Source of the DNA: an uncultured Acetatifactor sp.
Lineage (GTDB): Bacteria > Bacillota > Clostridia > Lachnospirales > Lachnospiraceae
NCBI GenBank assembly: GCA_910586215.1
Contig: CAJUGH010000002.1
Span: forward strand, 62,001 to 126,000
Length of the DNA: 64,000 nt
Direction: 5' to 3'
In this document: positions 26,366 through 35,686 of the stretch, in pieces
How positions within the stretch are numbered: the first letter of the stretch is position 1
Layout: every line of letters begins with the position of its first letter
Notes under the pieces: model-generated
The model's database searches: none
Told to the model about the DNA's origin: nothing
The model's input: the letters and a program-made list of their open reading frames with translations, nothing else
Position numbers and translations under genes: made by a program

Positions 26366-27178
26366 ATGAAGATATATACCTGTTTTCCGGAAGGGAAAGC
26401 AAAGGCACTGACTATGAGCTATGACGATGGCAGGATCCAGGACGAAAGGCTGGTGGCCATTTTCAATACATACGGGATCAAGGGAACCTTTAACTTGAAC
26501 TATGGTCTCATGGAGGATACCAGGGATCCGGATCGCATCCCCAGAGAGCGGGTGCGGGAGCTATACCGGGGGCATGAGGTGGCGACCCATACCATGACAC
26601 ATCCCACCATTGAGCGTTGTCCTCTGACGGAGGTGGCAGAGGAGATCCTGGAAGACAGGAAGGGACTGGAAAGTCTTACGGGACAGCCCGTGCGGGGCCA
26701 TGCCTACCCCAATGGCTCTTACAGCCAGGAGATCAAGCAATTGTTCCGGCAGATGGGGATAGCCTACGGCAGGGTGGTACCTTCCAGGGCAGACTATGCC
26801 CTGCCCAAGGATCCCCTGGAGTGGTACCCCACCTGTCACCACACAGATCCGGGTCTCATGGAGAAGGCACGGTTCTTCGCCCAGTTCCAGAAGAGGCAAT
26901 ATTTGAAGCTGATGTATGTCTGGGGCCATAGCTACGAGTTCGACAATGACAATGGCTGGGAAATCATAGAAGAATTCTGCAAATACATGGGTGGCCGGGA
27001 AGACATCTGGTATGCCACCAATATTGAGATCATCGACTATATGGATGCCGCTGCAAGGCTGCAGTTTACCGCAGACCACACAAAGGTCTACAATCCCAGC
27101 GCCATAAGCGTATGGCTCCAGGTCAATGACGGGGATTGCGTGGAGGCGAAGGGCGGAAGTCTCACGAATCTGGGATAA
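26366..27178 (+). CDS. polysaccharide deacetylase-family protein
   Basis: NodB-like (CE4) fold, 270 aa. Motif 1 is ALTMSYDDGRIQDERLV (two Asp, base and metal) near residue 15, and motif 2 is EVATHTMTHPTIE (metal-binding His pair) near 72. Further motifs are HAYPNGSYS near 113, MYVWGHSYEFDND near 190, and a long C-terminal part. No secretion signal is present, which fits the cytoplasmic, sugar-processing branch rather than peptidoglycan deacetylases. ATG 26366 follows ATAGGAG. It lies 62 bp after the sulfatase and is likely co-transcribed with it. The substrate is not known. Confidence 0.85.
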   Translation: MKIYTCFPEGKAKALTMSYDDGRIQDERLVAIFNTYGIKGTFNLNYGLMEDTRDPDRIPRERVRELYRGHEVATHTMTHPTIERCPLTEVAEEILEDRKGLESLTGQPVRGHAYPNGSYSQEIKQLFRQMGIAYGRVVPSRADYALPKDPLEWYPTCHHTDPGLMEKARFFAQFQKRQYLKLMYVWGHSYEFDNDNGWEIIEEFCKYMGGREDIWYATNIEIIDYMDAAARLQFTADHTKVYNPSAISVWLQVNDGDCVEAKGGSLTNLG

Positions 27179-27235
27179 GTGTTCCAAACTTTCGCAGGTT
27201 GTGAAAAAGGGTGTTCAGTGAAAGGAAAAGAGGAA

Positions 27236-28744
27236 ATGAAACAAATCAAGACAAGTATTCTGGCAAGAATGGTGGCACTGCTGTGCGTCATATGTATGGT
27301 GTGTGCCGGCTGTGGCAGCAAGGAAGGTGGAGACGGCCAGTCAGAGGGACAGTCAGCAGACCAGGAGCAGTCCCGGGAAGGGGCACAGGAGGACAGCGTC
27401 AGCGCTGTGACAATGAGCCTGGTGAAGGCCCAGGGAACCGTGGGTGTGCAGGATGATGCCCAGAAGGAAGTGGCCCTGCAGGAACCCCTGTCTCTGTACG
27501 ATGGTTATGGCATACAGACCCAGACGGACAGCTATGCCTGGATCAACCTGGATGATACGAAACTGGCCAAGATGGACCAGGAGAGCGGCGCTTCTGTCTA
27601 CAAAGAGGGAAAGCACCTGGAGATGGTGGCTGACAGCGGCAGCCTGTTTTTCCATGTGACCCAGGCCTTGGAGGAAGATGAGACATTTGATATCCGTGTG
27701 GGAGCGCTCTCAGTGGGCATCCGTGGTACCTGCGGATGGGTCTGCCAGCGGGAAATGAACGGCAGCCATTACATAGAAGTCTATATCCTGGAGGGAACCG
27801 TGGTCTGCAGGCAGGGAGAAAGCGGACCGGAGACACAGGTTTCTGCCGGACAGAGATTTTATGTGGTACAGGGGGAGGCAGGATCAGAGTCCTCGGAGAT
27901 GGAGAGCTTTTCCAGGGAAGATATCCCGGAGTACGTCTGGGTGGAACTGGATGAGACCATGCAACAGCAGGTGATGGCCACACTGTCTGAGGGCGATGGG
28001 GCCGGGACAGATACAGAGGCAAGCCAGGAGGAAGAGGTGGATCCGGAGACCCTGGATCCGGAAGCGAAGGCAGAGTACTATCTGGATTTCCTGGAGGATG
28101 GCAGGGAGAGGGTGTTCGAGGATAATATCACCTTCTTTGGCCAGGAGATTGACACGATTACCCTGCAGAATATGCGGGATACCCTGGTAGAGCAGGGCCT
28201 GGCAGAGAGCCGTATGTTCCTGGAGGAGATCGAAGGCCTGGGCACACAACTCATGTATTCGGGCGGTGTAACGGCATTCCTGGATCTGCCAGTGGATGGT
28301 GTACAGAAGCCAGGTGCTGCTGCATTTACTACCTTTGGCTGGACCAAGGGATATCCCAAGGGAACTTCCACTGGCATCCTGGATATCCAGGCAGGGGACT
28401 CCATAGAGACCGTATTGCAGAAGATGGGCTTTACCTATGCGGCAGAGATTGGCGCGGTGCTTCGGGAGAACACGGATATCCGGGTGAGGTGGGACAGCTA
28501 TGACAGCCACAGGGATGACTGGTCCATCGCTGACCTGCAGGAGGGTGAGAAGGTATCGGACAGCATCACCATAGGGTTCGGGGTATGGAACCAGTATGCC
28601 GAGTCGGAAGCCCATATGGAACTGCTACTGTCCACCATGTATAAGAAGGGGGAGAGCAGTGCAGGCAATTTAGGGAACATGAACCTGTTTTTTGATGAGA
28701 ATTACGAACTGTACTCCATGTCCCTGTCCCAGGTCCAGGATTAG
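27236..28744 (+). CDS. FecR-domain lipoprotein
   Basis: A 502-aa secreted lipoprotein. A basic N-terminus and hydrophobic core (ARMVALLCVICMVCAGC) end in a lipobox-like cysteine near residue 27, followed by a Glu/Gln-rich spacer. Residues 60-200 match FecR: SLYDGYGIQTQTDSYAWINL, then RVGALSVGIRGTCGWV and VYILEGTVVCRQG. In Gram-negatives FecR is a sigma-factor regulator, but in Firmicutes it mostly occurs as a ligand-binding surface domain. The C-terminal half (300-502) is not recognised. ATG 27236 has AAGGAAAAGAGG upstream. A terminator follows at 28797. Its role next to the sulfatase unit is unclear. Confidence 0.8.
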   Translation: MKQIKTSILARMVALLCVICMVCAGCGSKEGGDGQSEGQSADQEQSREGAQEDSVSAVTMSLVKAQGTVGVQDDAQKEVALQEPLSLYDGYGIQTQTDSYAWINLDDTKLAKMDQESGASVYKEGKHLEMVADSGSLFFHVTQALEEDETFDIRVGALSVGIRGTCGWVCQREMNGSHYIEVYILEGTVVCRQGESGPETQVSAGQRFYVVQGEAGSESSEMESFSREDIPEYVWVELDETMQQQVMATLSEGDGAGTDTEASQEEEVDPETLDPEAKAEYYLDFLEDGRERVFEDNITFFGQEIDTITLQNMRDTLVEQGLAESRMFLEEIEGLGTQLMYSGGVTAFLDLPVDGVQKPGAAAFTTFGWTKGYPKGTSTGILDIQAGDSIETVLQKMGFTYAAEIGAVLRENTDIRVRWDSYDSHRDDWSIADLQEGEKVSDSITIGFGVWNQYAESEAHMELLLSTMYKKGESSAGNLGNMNLFFDENYELYSMSLSQVQD

Positions 28745-28796
28745 GAACCATTAAATACATTTTTATACAATTCCTTGGCCATATGGGAAACCAAGA

Positions 28797-28835
28797 GAAA
28801 GGAAACTGCATTAGGCGGTTTCCTTTCCCTTTCGT
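28797..28835 (+). terminator. terminator after the FecR lipoprotein
   Basis: GAAAGGAAACTGC pairs with GCGGTTTCCTTTC (one G-T pair) around ATTAG, with a pyrimidine-rich tail. Confidence 0.8.
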
Positions 28836-28860
28836 CTTTTCCCTTTTCATGAAAAAGAGG

Positions 28861-28889
28861 TTGCTTTTCTGGATATAACCTGGTATACT
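28861..28889 (+). promoter_or_regulatory. candidate promoter of the ABC-F gene
   Basis: TTGCTT at 28861-28866, exactly 17 bp, then TATACT at 28884-28889. Transcription would start near 28896, about 580 nt before the ABC-F start codon. Confidence 0.6.
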
Positions 28890-29474
28890 AAGACACGTTA
28901 AGCATCCTGGCTGCCTGGGGATTGGAATTTCCAGAAGGGAATCATCAGAATCCGTCCTTTGTCCGTAGGTGGACGCATGTGCAGATAGGAAAACACAGGC
29001 GCATGAGCAGGCGCAAATATAGGAAGACCAGGAGGAAGGGAATGTTTCGGTAATCTATGAAGAGCAACTACACAGAGGCTTTCGGAAGGCGTGGATCACG
29101 CCGGAGGCTTTTTGTGTGCGATCATGGAGAAGAGACATTGTTACCCTTGGCAGGATGGGAGCAGACAGGTGAGGCCGGTGCAGGCCGGGAAGCCATTTGC
29201 CGCAAAACATGGTATGTGGGTGTCACCGGGATCTGGGAAGGAAAGAGCGGGTATATATGTGGGAATCTGTTTTCGGCACAGGAAGCTGGAAGCAGTTTTT
29301 TTATGCGCATTTTTCCCATGGCATCCGTGGCAAACCCAAGACTGCCACGCACCAAAATGGGCTGTCTTTACCCGATTCATGACAGCAAAATGCCTGCATT
29401 TTACTGTATGTGTGCATCTGATATCCCGCGTGGCATGTGGTGTATATGGGGGTATGGCGCAGCAAGGAGGTTCT
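28890..29474 (+). other. long leader of the ABC-F gene with possible mini-ORF and decayed repeat
   Basis: There is no convincing gene in these 585 bp. A three-codon reading frame (ATG TTT CGG TAA, 29042-29053) follows AGGAGG at good spacing. GGCGTG-GAT-CACGCC forms a small hairpin at 29092 and lies upstream of a T-run. At about 29322-29425 the sequence resembles the mobile repeat family in reverse orientation (GCAAACCCAAGACTGCC, CACGCACCAAAATGGG, later TGTGTGCATC). Long leaders with short peptides are typical of antibiotic-induced ABC-F genes, but no antibiotic response can be shown from sequence. Confidence 0.4.
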
Positions 29475-31124
29475 ATGTTACAGGTAAAGGATCTGAGCAT
29501 CTATCACAGGAAGGATCTGCGCCCCCTGGTGGAGGGGCTGTCCTTTGTGCTCCATGAGGGGGACAAGATGGCCCTCATCGGGGAGGAAGGGAATGGGAAA
29601 TCCACCTTGTTAAAACTACTATACGATGCCAGCCTGGTGGAGGACTATGTGGAATACACCGGGGAGATTGGAAAAAACCATTGTGTGTGCGGTTATCTGG
29701 CCCAGGAACCGGCCCAGGGGGACCGGCTGAAGACAATATACGAATACCTGTCGGAAGAAGAAGCTTTTCTGGAAGCTGACTATGAAGAACTGGCAGTCTG
29801 GGCCGGGGAACTGGGGATTCCGATGGAACTGCTCTATGGGGATGCCCGGATGGGGATGCTGTCCGGCGGGGAGAGGGTGAAGGTGCAGTTGATGCGGCTC
29901 CTGTCCAGACGTCCAGATGTGTTCCTGCTGGACGAGCCGTCCAATGACATCGACATTGCCACACTGGAATGGCTGGAAAATTTCATCCGGAACTGTCCTT
30001 TTGGGGTACTATACATCTCCCACGATGAGACCCTGTTGGAACGCACGGCCAACAAGATCCTCCATATGGAGCAGCTACAGCGCAAGAGCAGACCAAAATG
30101 CACTGTGGTCCAGGCAGGCTACCGGGAATATGTGGATATGCGCAGTGCATCCCTGGAGCGCCAGGAGCGGCTGGCAACGGAAGAGAAGGCAGCATACAGG
30201 AAGCAACAGGAGAAATTTCGGAAAATCCATGACAAGGTGGAGCGGGACCAGGCCAACATTTCCCGGCAGAATCCTTCCGGGGGAAGACTGTTGAAGAAAA
30301 AGATGCACACAGTGAAGGCCATGGAACGCCGTTTTGAGAAACAGGCAGGGCAGATGACACGAATGCCGGAGACAGAGGAGGCGATATTCTTCCGGTTTGC
30401 GGAAGGGGAAGGGATCCCCGCCGGGAAATGGGTGTTGGATCTTTATCTGAAGAGTCTGTATGTAGGGAAAAGGGAAGAGGAAGGCGCAGTCAGAAAGGGT
30501 AATCAAGGGAAAGCTGACTTGAAAGCAGGAATTGCCGGGACAGGGAGTGAAGACAACCCGGAAGGCCTAAGACAACTTGCAGGTGAGATCAGGCTCCAGG
30601 TGAGAGGCCCGGAAAAAATCTGTATCATCGGGAAAAACGGTGCAGGCAAAACCACCCTCCTGCGTCTGATTGCAGAAGAACTGCTGGAACGGCAGGATAT
30701 CCAGGTGGCTTACATGCCCCAGAATTATGAGGAATTGCTGGACTGGAACTTAAGTCCGGTGGATTTTTTGGTGGACTATCTGAAGTGGGAAGGAAGCAGG
30801 GGGGAGACCACCAGGATCCGCACCTACCTGGGCAGCATGAAATACACAGCGGATGAGATGGATCATCCCATCCGGGAACTGTCCGGGGGTCAGAAGGCCA
30901 AGCTGCTGCTCCTGGGCATGAGTATGGATCACAGGAATGTACTGGTACTGGATGAGCCTACCAGGAATTTCTCTCCCCTGTCCGGGCCGGTGGTCCGCAG
31001 GCTGTTTACAGATTTCCCGGGAGCCATTATCAGTGTATCCCATGACAGGAAATATATCGCTGAGGTCTGTGACAGTGTGTATGAACTGGATGGGGAAGGG
31101 CTCCACAGGATTACAGACCCATGA
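29475..31124 (+). CDS. ABC-F family ATPase (ribosome-associated, possible antibiotic-resistance type)
   Basis: A 549-aa protein with two ABC domains and no membrane segments. Domain 1 has GEEGNGKSTLLKLL near residue 35, LSGGERVKVQLMRLL near 130 and FLLDEPSNDIDIATLEW near 152. A charged helical linker (about 195-290) contacts tRNA in this family. Domain 2 has IGKNGAGKTTLLRL near 382, LSGGQKAKLLLLGM near 467 and LVLDEPTRNFSPLSGPVVR near 485. The second Walker B region lacks the usual NHLD and reads RNFSP, as in one clostridial ABC-F branch. Members relieve stalled or drug-bound ribosomes. ATG 29475 has AAGGAGG at 4-5 bp. Its end overlaps the convergent PII gene by 14 bp. Confidence 0.85.
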   Translation: MLQVKDLSIYHRKDLRPLVEGLSFVLHEGDKMALIGEEGNGKSTLLKLLYDASLVEDYVEYTGEIGKNHCVCGYLAQEPAQGDRLKTIYEYLSEEEAFLEADYEELAVWAGELGIPMELLYGDARMGMLSGGERVKVQLMRLLSRRPDVFLLDEPSNDIDIATLEWLENFIRNCPFGVLYISHDETLLERTANKILHMEQLQRKSRPKCTVVQAGYREYVDMRSASLERQERLATEEKAAYRKQQEKFRKIHDKVERDQANISRQNPSGGRLLKKKMHTVKAMERRFEKQAGQMTRMPETEEAIFFRFAEGEGIPAGKWVLDLYLKSLYVGKREEEGAVRKGNQGKADLKAGIAGTGSEDNPEGLRQLAGEIRLQVRGPEKICIIGKNGAGKTTLLRLIAEELLERQDIQVAYMPQNYEELLDWNLSPVDFLVDYLKWEGSRGETTRIRTYLGSMKYTADEMDHPIRELSGGQKAKLLLLGMSMDHRNVLVLDEPTRNFSPLSGPVVRRLFTDFPGAIISVSHDRKYIAEVCDSVYELDGEGLHRITDP

Positions 31125-31806
31125 TCGCATCCACTGGCAGGGAAACGGTAATACCGTGGGCGGGAGATGCCGCCCCGTGTTCCCTGCTGATGGCGCCCAT
31201 GATCTGTGCCTTTTTGTCCTGGGGAGCTACAATGACCAGGATCTCCTGTTCTTCCTGGAGAGAGATGCCAAAGCGCTGGGCGGCCTCTGTGGGGCTGCAT
31301 TTTAAGCCTTTCAGGATAGTGCCGCCAGTGGCCCCTGCGGCCCTGGCCGTGCCCATTACGTCATCACTGTACCCCTGGTTGATGCTGACCAATATCATGG
31401 CATGTGTAATTGTCTCGCTCATTTTCTTCCCTTCCCTTTCTGTATCCTCCCCGCCATCCTCTTCCCTGCCTGCTTCCAACAGCTTATACAGCCATCCCTG
31501 CATGCCGCCTACAGGGACACTGATGGCAATGCCGGTTCCCTTCTTGTGAAGCTGTAATGCCTGGTTCATTTCGGCCAGCAGCATGCGGGTGCGGGGTCTT
31601 GGTACAAAACAGACGGTAATACTTTTGTGGGTGTCCCCCAGGCCGCAGAGATTCAGAAATTCGGAACTTGCCGTCCCTATTCCATGCATCTGGTAGTGGA
31701 TTGGAATGTGGGAGTCGGCCAAAAATTCCACCAGCCTTTCCCGTATCTTGTAGTCTACAATGATGATGATGCAGCGGAATGCTGTCATTTTGGTCACATT
31801 CCCCAT
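31111..31806 (-). CDS. tandem PII-like signalling protein (two PII domains)
   Basis: A 231-aa protein made of two GlnB/PII-like units joined in one chain. The first is residues 1-105 (MTAFRCIIIIVDYKIRERLV, GIGTASSEFLNLCGLGDTHK). The second is about 130-231 (AMILVSINQGYSDDVMGTAR, AAGATGGTILKGLKCSP, EQEILVIVAPQDKKAQIM). A charged linker (EEDGGEDTEREGKKM) lies between. PII proteins bind ATP/ADP and 2-oxoglutarate in trimers and switch transporters. No uridylylation Tyr loop of the GlnB type is visible. It follows the DUF1538 gene by 75 bp in the same direction, so it most likely gates that membrane protein. GGGAGG lies 8 bp before ATG 31806. Confidence 0.82.
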   Translation of the reverse strand: MGNVTKMTAFRCIIIIVDYKIRERLVEFLADSHIPIHYQMHGIGTASSEFLNLCGLGDTHKSITVCFVPRPRTRMLLAEMNQALQLHKKGTGIAISVPVGGMQGWLYKLLEAGREEDGGEDTEREGKKMSETITHAMILVSINQGYSDDVMGTARAAGATGGTILKGLKCSPTEAAQRFGISLQEEQEILVIVAPQDKKAQIMGAISREHGAASPAHGITVSLPVDAIMGL

Positions 31807-31881
31807 GTGTATTCCTCCCTGTGTATTCTGGCATGTGTAACAGTCAGAACTTCGAATTGCAATCTCTCAAAAAGAATCTTG

Positions 31882-33402
31882 TTAGATTTCCTCAAATTCC
31901 AGAATCTCATTGTCATCAATATCAGGCAGTACAGAAGGTGCCAGAACTGCTCTTTTCAATGTCAGATGATAGCGGATTCCCATAATCTGGATGGCAATCA
32001 AGGGTGCCATGGCTACCATGGCTACCACGCCGAAGGCATCTGTTACCACATTGCCACCCACTGCGGTACAGGCACCCATGGCCAGTGGCAGCAGGAAGGT
32101 GGAAGTCATGGGACCGCTGGCCACACCGCCAGAGTCGAAGGCGATACCCACGAACACCTTGGGCACGAATTTTGTCATTCCCATGGCGATGAGGTAGCCT
32201 GGAATCAGAAGCCAGTAGATGCTGATTCCGGTGAGCACCCTGACCAGTGCCAGGGCCACAGAGGCGGATACACCCACGGACAGGCTCATGTTCATGGAAT
32301 TCCGGGAGATAGAGCCATTGGTGACATCCTCTACCTGCTTGTTCAACACCTGGACCGCTGGCTCGGCCTTCACGATATAGTAGCCGATCAAAGCGCCAAT
32401 GGGAACCAGCAGCCATTTCATAGCCTGACTGGCCAGGCTGCTGCCCAGAAGGCTTCCCACCGGGGCGAAGCCTACATTGACGCCAGTGAGGAAGAGCACC
32501 AGGCCGATGATGGTGTAAAGGAATCCCACGATCATCTTGATGGCCTGGCTTCTGTGGTATCGCCTGGAGACCAGCTGGAACAGGAAGAAAACGCAGAGCA
32601 CAGGCAGGATGGAGGATAGCACCTCCATACAGTAGTCCGGGATCATATGTACGAATTCCCGTGTCACATCCTGCATGGTAATCACATCAGGGATGGGCGT
32701 GGGCCGGTAGGCCGCGTCTGTGGGATGGAAGAAGATACCGAGGAGCAGCACCATCACAATAGGTCCAACGCTACAGAAGGAGATTAGGCCGAAACTATCG
32801 CTGGAGCCGTTTTTATCACTCCGGGTAGCGGAGAGACCTATACCAATGGCCATGATAAAGGGCACTGTCATAGGTCCGGTGGTAACTCCGCCGGAGTCGA
32901 AGGCCACCGCAATAAAGTCTGCCGGAGCTGCGAAGGACAGCAGAAAGAGCAGGCCATAAAGGATGCACAACAGCAGGGGCAGGCTTAGGCCGAACAGAAT
33001 CCTGAGTACAGCCACCACCAGGAAGATTCCCACACCCACAGCCACGGTCCAGATGAGGACTTCATTGGGAATGGAAGGTACCTGGTTAGCCAGGACCTGT
33101 AGATCCGGTTCCGCGATGGTGATGATGATGCCCATCACGAAACAGACTGTAATCAGGACATACAGCTTTTTCGTTTTCATGATCTGAGAGCCTACACCTT
33201 CGCCCAGAGGGGTCATGGACATCTCTGCTCCCAGCTGGAAGAAGGCCATTCCCACTACCAGCATAAGGGCACCCACCAGGAACAGGGCGATGGTACCCGT
33301 CTCCATGGGAACAACGAAAATGCTTAGGAGCAGTACGATGACGGTGATGGGCAGGACAGCATTTACAGATTCATCAATTTTTTCTCTTAATTTTTTGTTC
33401 AA
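31882..33402 (-). CDS. DUF1538 membrane protein (two-repeat putative transporter)
   Basis: A 506-aa, very hydrophobic protein with at least ten membrane segments. It is built of two homologous halves. Each contains the motif AFDSGGV(T/A)(T/S)GPMT, once near residue 168 (VAFDSGGVTTGPMTVPF) and once near 428 (IAFDSGGVASGPMTSTF), preceded by GAEMSMTPLGEGVGS and GFAPVGSLLGSSLAS. This is the DUF1538 family, proposed to transport an unknown solute. The protein appears to begin with TTG at 33402 (NKKLREKIDESVNAVLPITV), since the next ATG (Met33) would cut into the first helix; no strong ribosome site is visible. The PII-like gene downstream is its probable regulator. Confidence 0.85.
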   Translation of the reverse strand: MNKKLREKIDESVNAVLPITVIVLLLSIFVVPMETGTIALFLVGALMLVVGMAFFQLGAEMSMTPLGEGVGSQIMKTKKLYVLITVCFVMGIIITIAEPDLQVLANQVPSIPNEVLIWTVAVGVGIFLVVAVLRILFGLSLPLLLCILYGLLFLLSFAAPADFIAVAFDSGGVTTGPMTVPFIMAIGIGLSATRSDKNGSSDSFGLISFCSVGPIVMVLLLGIFFHPTDAAYRPTPIPDVITMQDVTREFVHMIPDYCMEVLSSILPVLCVFFLFQLVSRRYHRSQAIKMIVGFLYTIIGLVLFLTGVNVGFAPVGSLLGSSLASQAMKWLLVPIGALIGYYIVKAEPAVQVLNKQVEDVTNGSISRNSMNMSLSVGVSASVALALVRVLTGISIYWLLIPGYLIAMGMTKFVPKVFVGIAFDSGGVASGPMTSTFLLPLAMGACTAVGGNVVTDAFGVVAMVAMAPLIAIQIMGIRYHLTLKRAVLAPSVLPDIDDNEILEFEEI

Positions 33403-33658
33403 GGGGCACCAGTCTCTTTCTTTTTCCTACTTTTCACCATGCCAACAGGAGCGTAAACAAAGGAGGGGATTTGTGCTATTACTTCTTATTTTAAAAGGTG
33501 CAGGGAAGGATGTCAATCGAAAGCGGCTGTTTCCTATATACTTTTGTAATAGTTCAGCCAGTCCATATTTTAGAATTCCGAATTGACATTGTAGAAGGGA
33601 GAAGGTATTCTGGATATATGGGAAAACAGAGAAAAACCAGATAAGGAGAATGTACAGG

Positions 33659-35686
33659 ATGGAGAAGACAATTTTATTTCCACAGATTGCCGGTTTTGTC
33701 CATGGGGGTGACTATAACCCGGACCAGTGGCTGGACCGCCCGGATATTCTGGAGGAGGATGTGAGCCTGATGAAGAAGGCCGGGGTGAACTGTGTGACCC
33801 TGGGGGTATTTTCCTGGGCGGCCTTAGAGCCTGTGGAGGGGGAATTCCACTTTGAGTGGCTGGAGGAAATCGTGGAGAATCTGTACCAGAACGGGATCTA
33901 CACAGTGCTGTCCACACCCTCCGGGGCGCGTCCGGCCTGGCTGGATGCGGCGTATCCGGAGGCTATGCGCATGAGTGCACGGGGGGTGCGGGATCATCAT
34001 GGCGGCAGGCACAATCATTGCATGTCCTCTCCCAAGTACCGGGAGATGGTGGAGATCATTGACAGGAAGCTGGCACAGAGGCTGGGTTCCCATCCGGGGG
34101 TGATCCTGTACCATATTTCCAATGAGTTCGGCGGGGAGTGCTACTGTCCCCATTGTGCAAAGCGTTTCCGGGAATACCTGGCAGAGCGCTATGATCACGA
34201 TATTGAGAAACTGAACCATGCCTGGTGGACTTCTTTCTGGAGCCATCATTACAATAGTTTTGACCAGGTGGAACCTCCCTTTGAGAATGGGGAGCGCAGT
34301 GTCATGGGACTGAACCTGGACTGGAAACGTTTCACTACCTGGAGCACCAATGATTTCATGGAGCATGAGATCCGGGTGCTGCACAGTGTCACACCAGATG
34401 TACCGGTGACGGCGAATTTCATGCGGCTGTTCGGCGGCCTGGACTATCGGAAGATGGCTCCTTCCATTGACATGATTTCCTGGGATAACTATCCTACCTA
34501 TCACAATGACTGGGGGACCCTGGAAGATACCATGGTGGAGACAGCTTTCCAGCATGCCGTGATGCGTTCCCTGAAACGTGGCAAGCCCTTCATGATGATG
34601 GAGAGTGCCCCTGGGCTGGTGAACTGGCACAGGGTCAACAAGCTGAAGCGGCCGGGGATCCACAGGCTGTCCTGTCTCCAGGCCATCGCCTGCGGCTCCG
34701 ACACGGTGCAGTATTTCCAGTGGCGTAAGGGCCGGGGATCCTATGAGCAGTTCCACGGGGCCGTGGTGGATCACCTGGGTACGGATGACACCAGGATATT
34801 CCGGGAAGTGGCTGAGGTGGGAGACCTGCTGCAGAAAATTGCCCCGGCTGCAGGAACCCTGGTACAGACCAGGGCGGCCCTGCTGTTCGACTGGGAGAAC
34901 CGCTGGGCCATCTGGGATGTAAAGGCCCTGGGGGAACAGACCAAGAGATATGAGGATACCTGCCGGAATATCTGGGAGACCTTCTTCGGCCTGGGTGTGG
35001 ACATGGATGTGGTGGGATCCGATGAGAATCTGGACCAGTATGACCTGGTGGTGGCACCCATGCTGTATCTGCTCCAGCCTGGTGTGGCAGGGAACCTGAA
35101 GAAATTTGTGGAGCGGGGCGGCCAGCTTGTGGCTACGTATTTTACCGGGTATGTGGATGAGAATCTGCTCTGCTACCTGGGAGGCTTCCCTGGAGACGGG
35201 CTGACAGACCTCTTTGGAGTGATCAGCGAGGAGATCGACTCTCTCTATCCCACGGACAGGAATGCAGTGGTATTCCCGGACGGGAAACAGTGGGAGGTGA
35301 AGGACTTTGCAGAGATCCTGCGGGTGAAGGATGCCAAGGTGCTGGGGGTATACGGCTCTGACTTCTATGAGGGAACTCCTGCCGTGACCTGCAAGGAATA
35401 TGGCAAGGGCAAGGCCTACTATGTGGCGGCCCGGTGTGAGGGAAAGCATATGGTACCCCTGTTTGAACAGATGATGGCAGATGCACAGATCCCGGTGAGG
35501 AGACTTCCCCAGGGCGTGGAATGCCATGTGAGGAGTGGGGAAGAAGGTACCTATGCCTTCTATCTGAATGCCAGGGAGGAGGAGACCAAGGTCCCCGGTG
35601 TCCAGGGCCTGGATCTGGTGACTGGATCCAGGGTAGAGGGGGAACTGACGCTGCCGGGGTATGGCGTGGCAGTTGTAAGTGTGTAA
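33659..35686 (+). CDS. GH42 beta-galactosidase
   Basis: Cytoplasmic retaining beta-galactosidase, 675 aa. The TIM barrel has the acid/base Glu156 (HISNEFGGE) and nucleophile Glu315 (MMMESAPGLVNW). The four-cysteine zinc site of GH42 is complete: Cys121 and Cys161/163/166 (ECYCPHC). A trimerisation domain (about 400-600) and a beta C-terminal domain follow. It would release galactose from short beta-galactosides taken up by the cell. ATG 33659 is favoured because AAGGAG at 33643 is 10 bp away; the ATG at 33650 is too near. No transporter gene is adjacent. The gene is followed by the hairpin array. Confidence 0.93.
   Translation: MEKTILFPQIAGFVHGGDYNPDQWLDRPDILEEDVSLMKKAGVNCVTLGVFSWAALEPVEGEFHFEWLEEIVENLYQNGIYTVLSTPSGARPAWLDAAYPEAMRMSARGVRDHHGGRHNHCMSSPKYREMVEIIDRKLAQRLGSHPGVILYHISNEFGGECYCPHCAKRFREYLAERYDHDIEKLNHAWWTSFWSHHYNSFDQVEPPFENGERSVMGLNLDWKRFTTWSTNDFMEHEIRVLHSVTPDVPVTANFMRLFGGLDYRKMAPSIDMISWDNYPTYHNDWGTLEDTMVETAFQHAVMRSLKRGKPFMMMESAPGLVNWHRVNKLKRPGIHRLSCLQAIACGSDTVQYFQWRKGRGSYEQFHGAVVDHLGTDDTRIFREVAEVGDLLQKIAPAAGTLVQTRAALLFDWENRWAIWDVKALGEQTKRYEDTCRNIWETFFGLGVDMDVVGSDENLDQYDLVVAPMLYLLQPGVAGNLKKFVERGGQLVATYFTGYVDENLLCYLGGFPGDGLTDLFGVISEEIDSLYPTDRNAVVFPDGKQWEVKDFAEILRVKDAKVLGVYGSDFYEGTPAVTCKEYGKGKAYYVAARCEGKHMVPLFEQMMADAQIPVRRLPQGVECHVRSGEEGTYAFYLNAREEETKVPGVQGLDLVTGSRVEGELTLPGYGVAVVSV

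Noticed and set aside
29057..29557. 166-codon frame in the ABC-F leader overlapping the ABC-F start
   Set aside because: No family features; it crosses the real gene's ribosome site and start and includes repeat-like sequence. Treated as leader sequence.
33824..35527. 567-codon minus-strand frame
   Set aside because: Antisense to the GH42 beta-galactosidase, whose catalytic and zinc residues are all in place on the plus strand.
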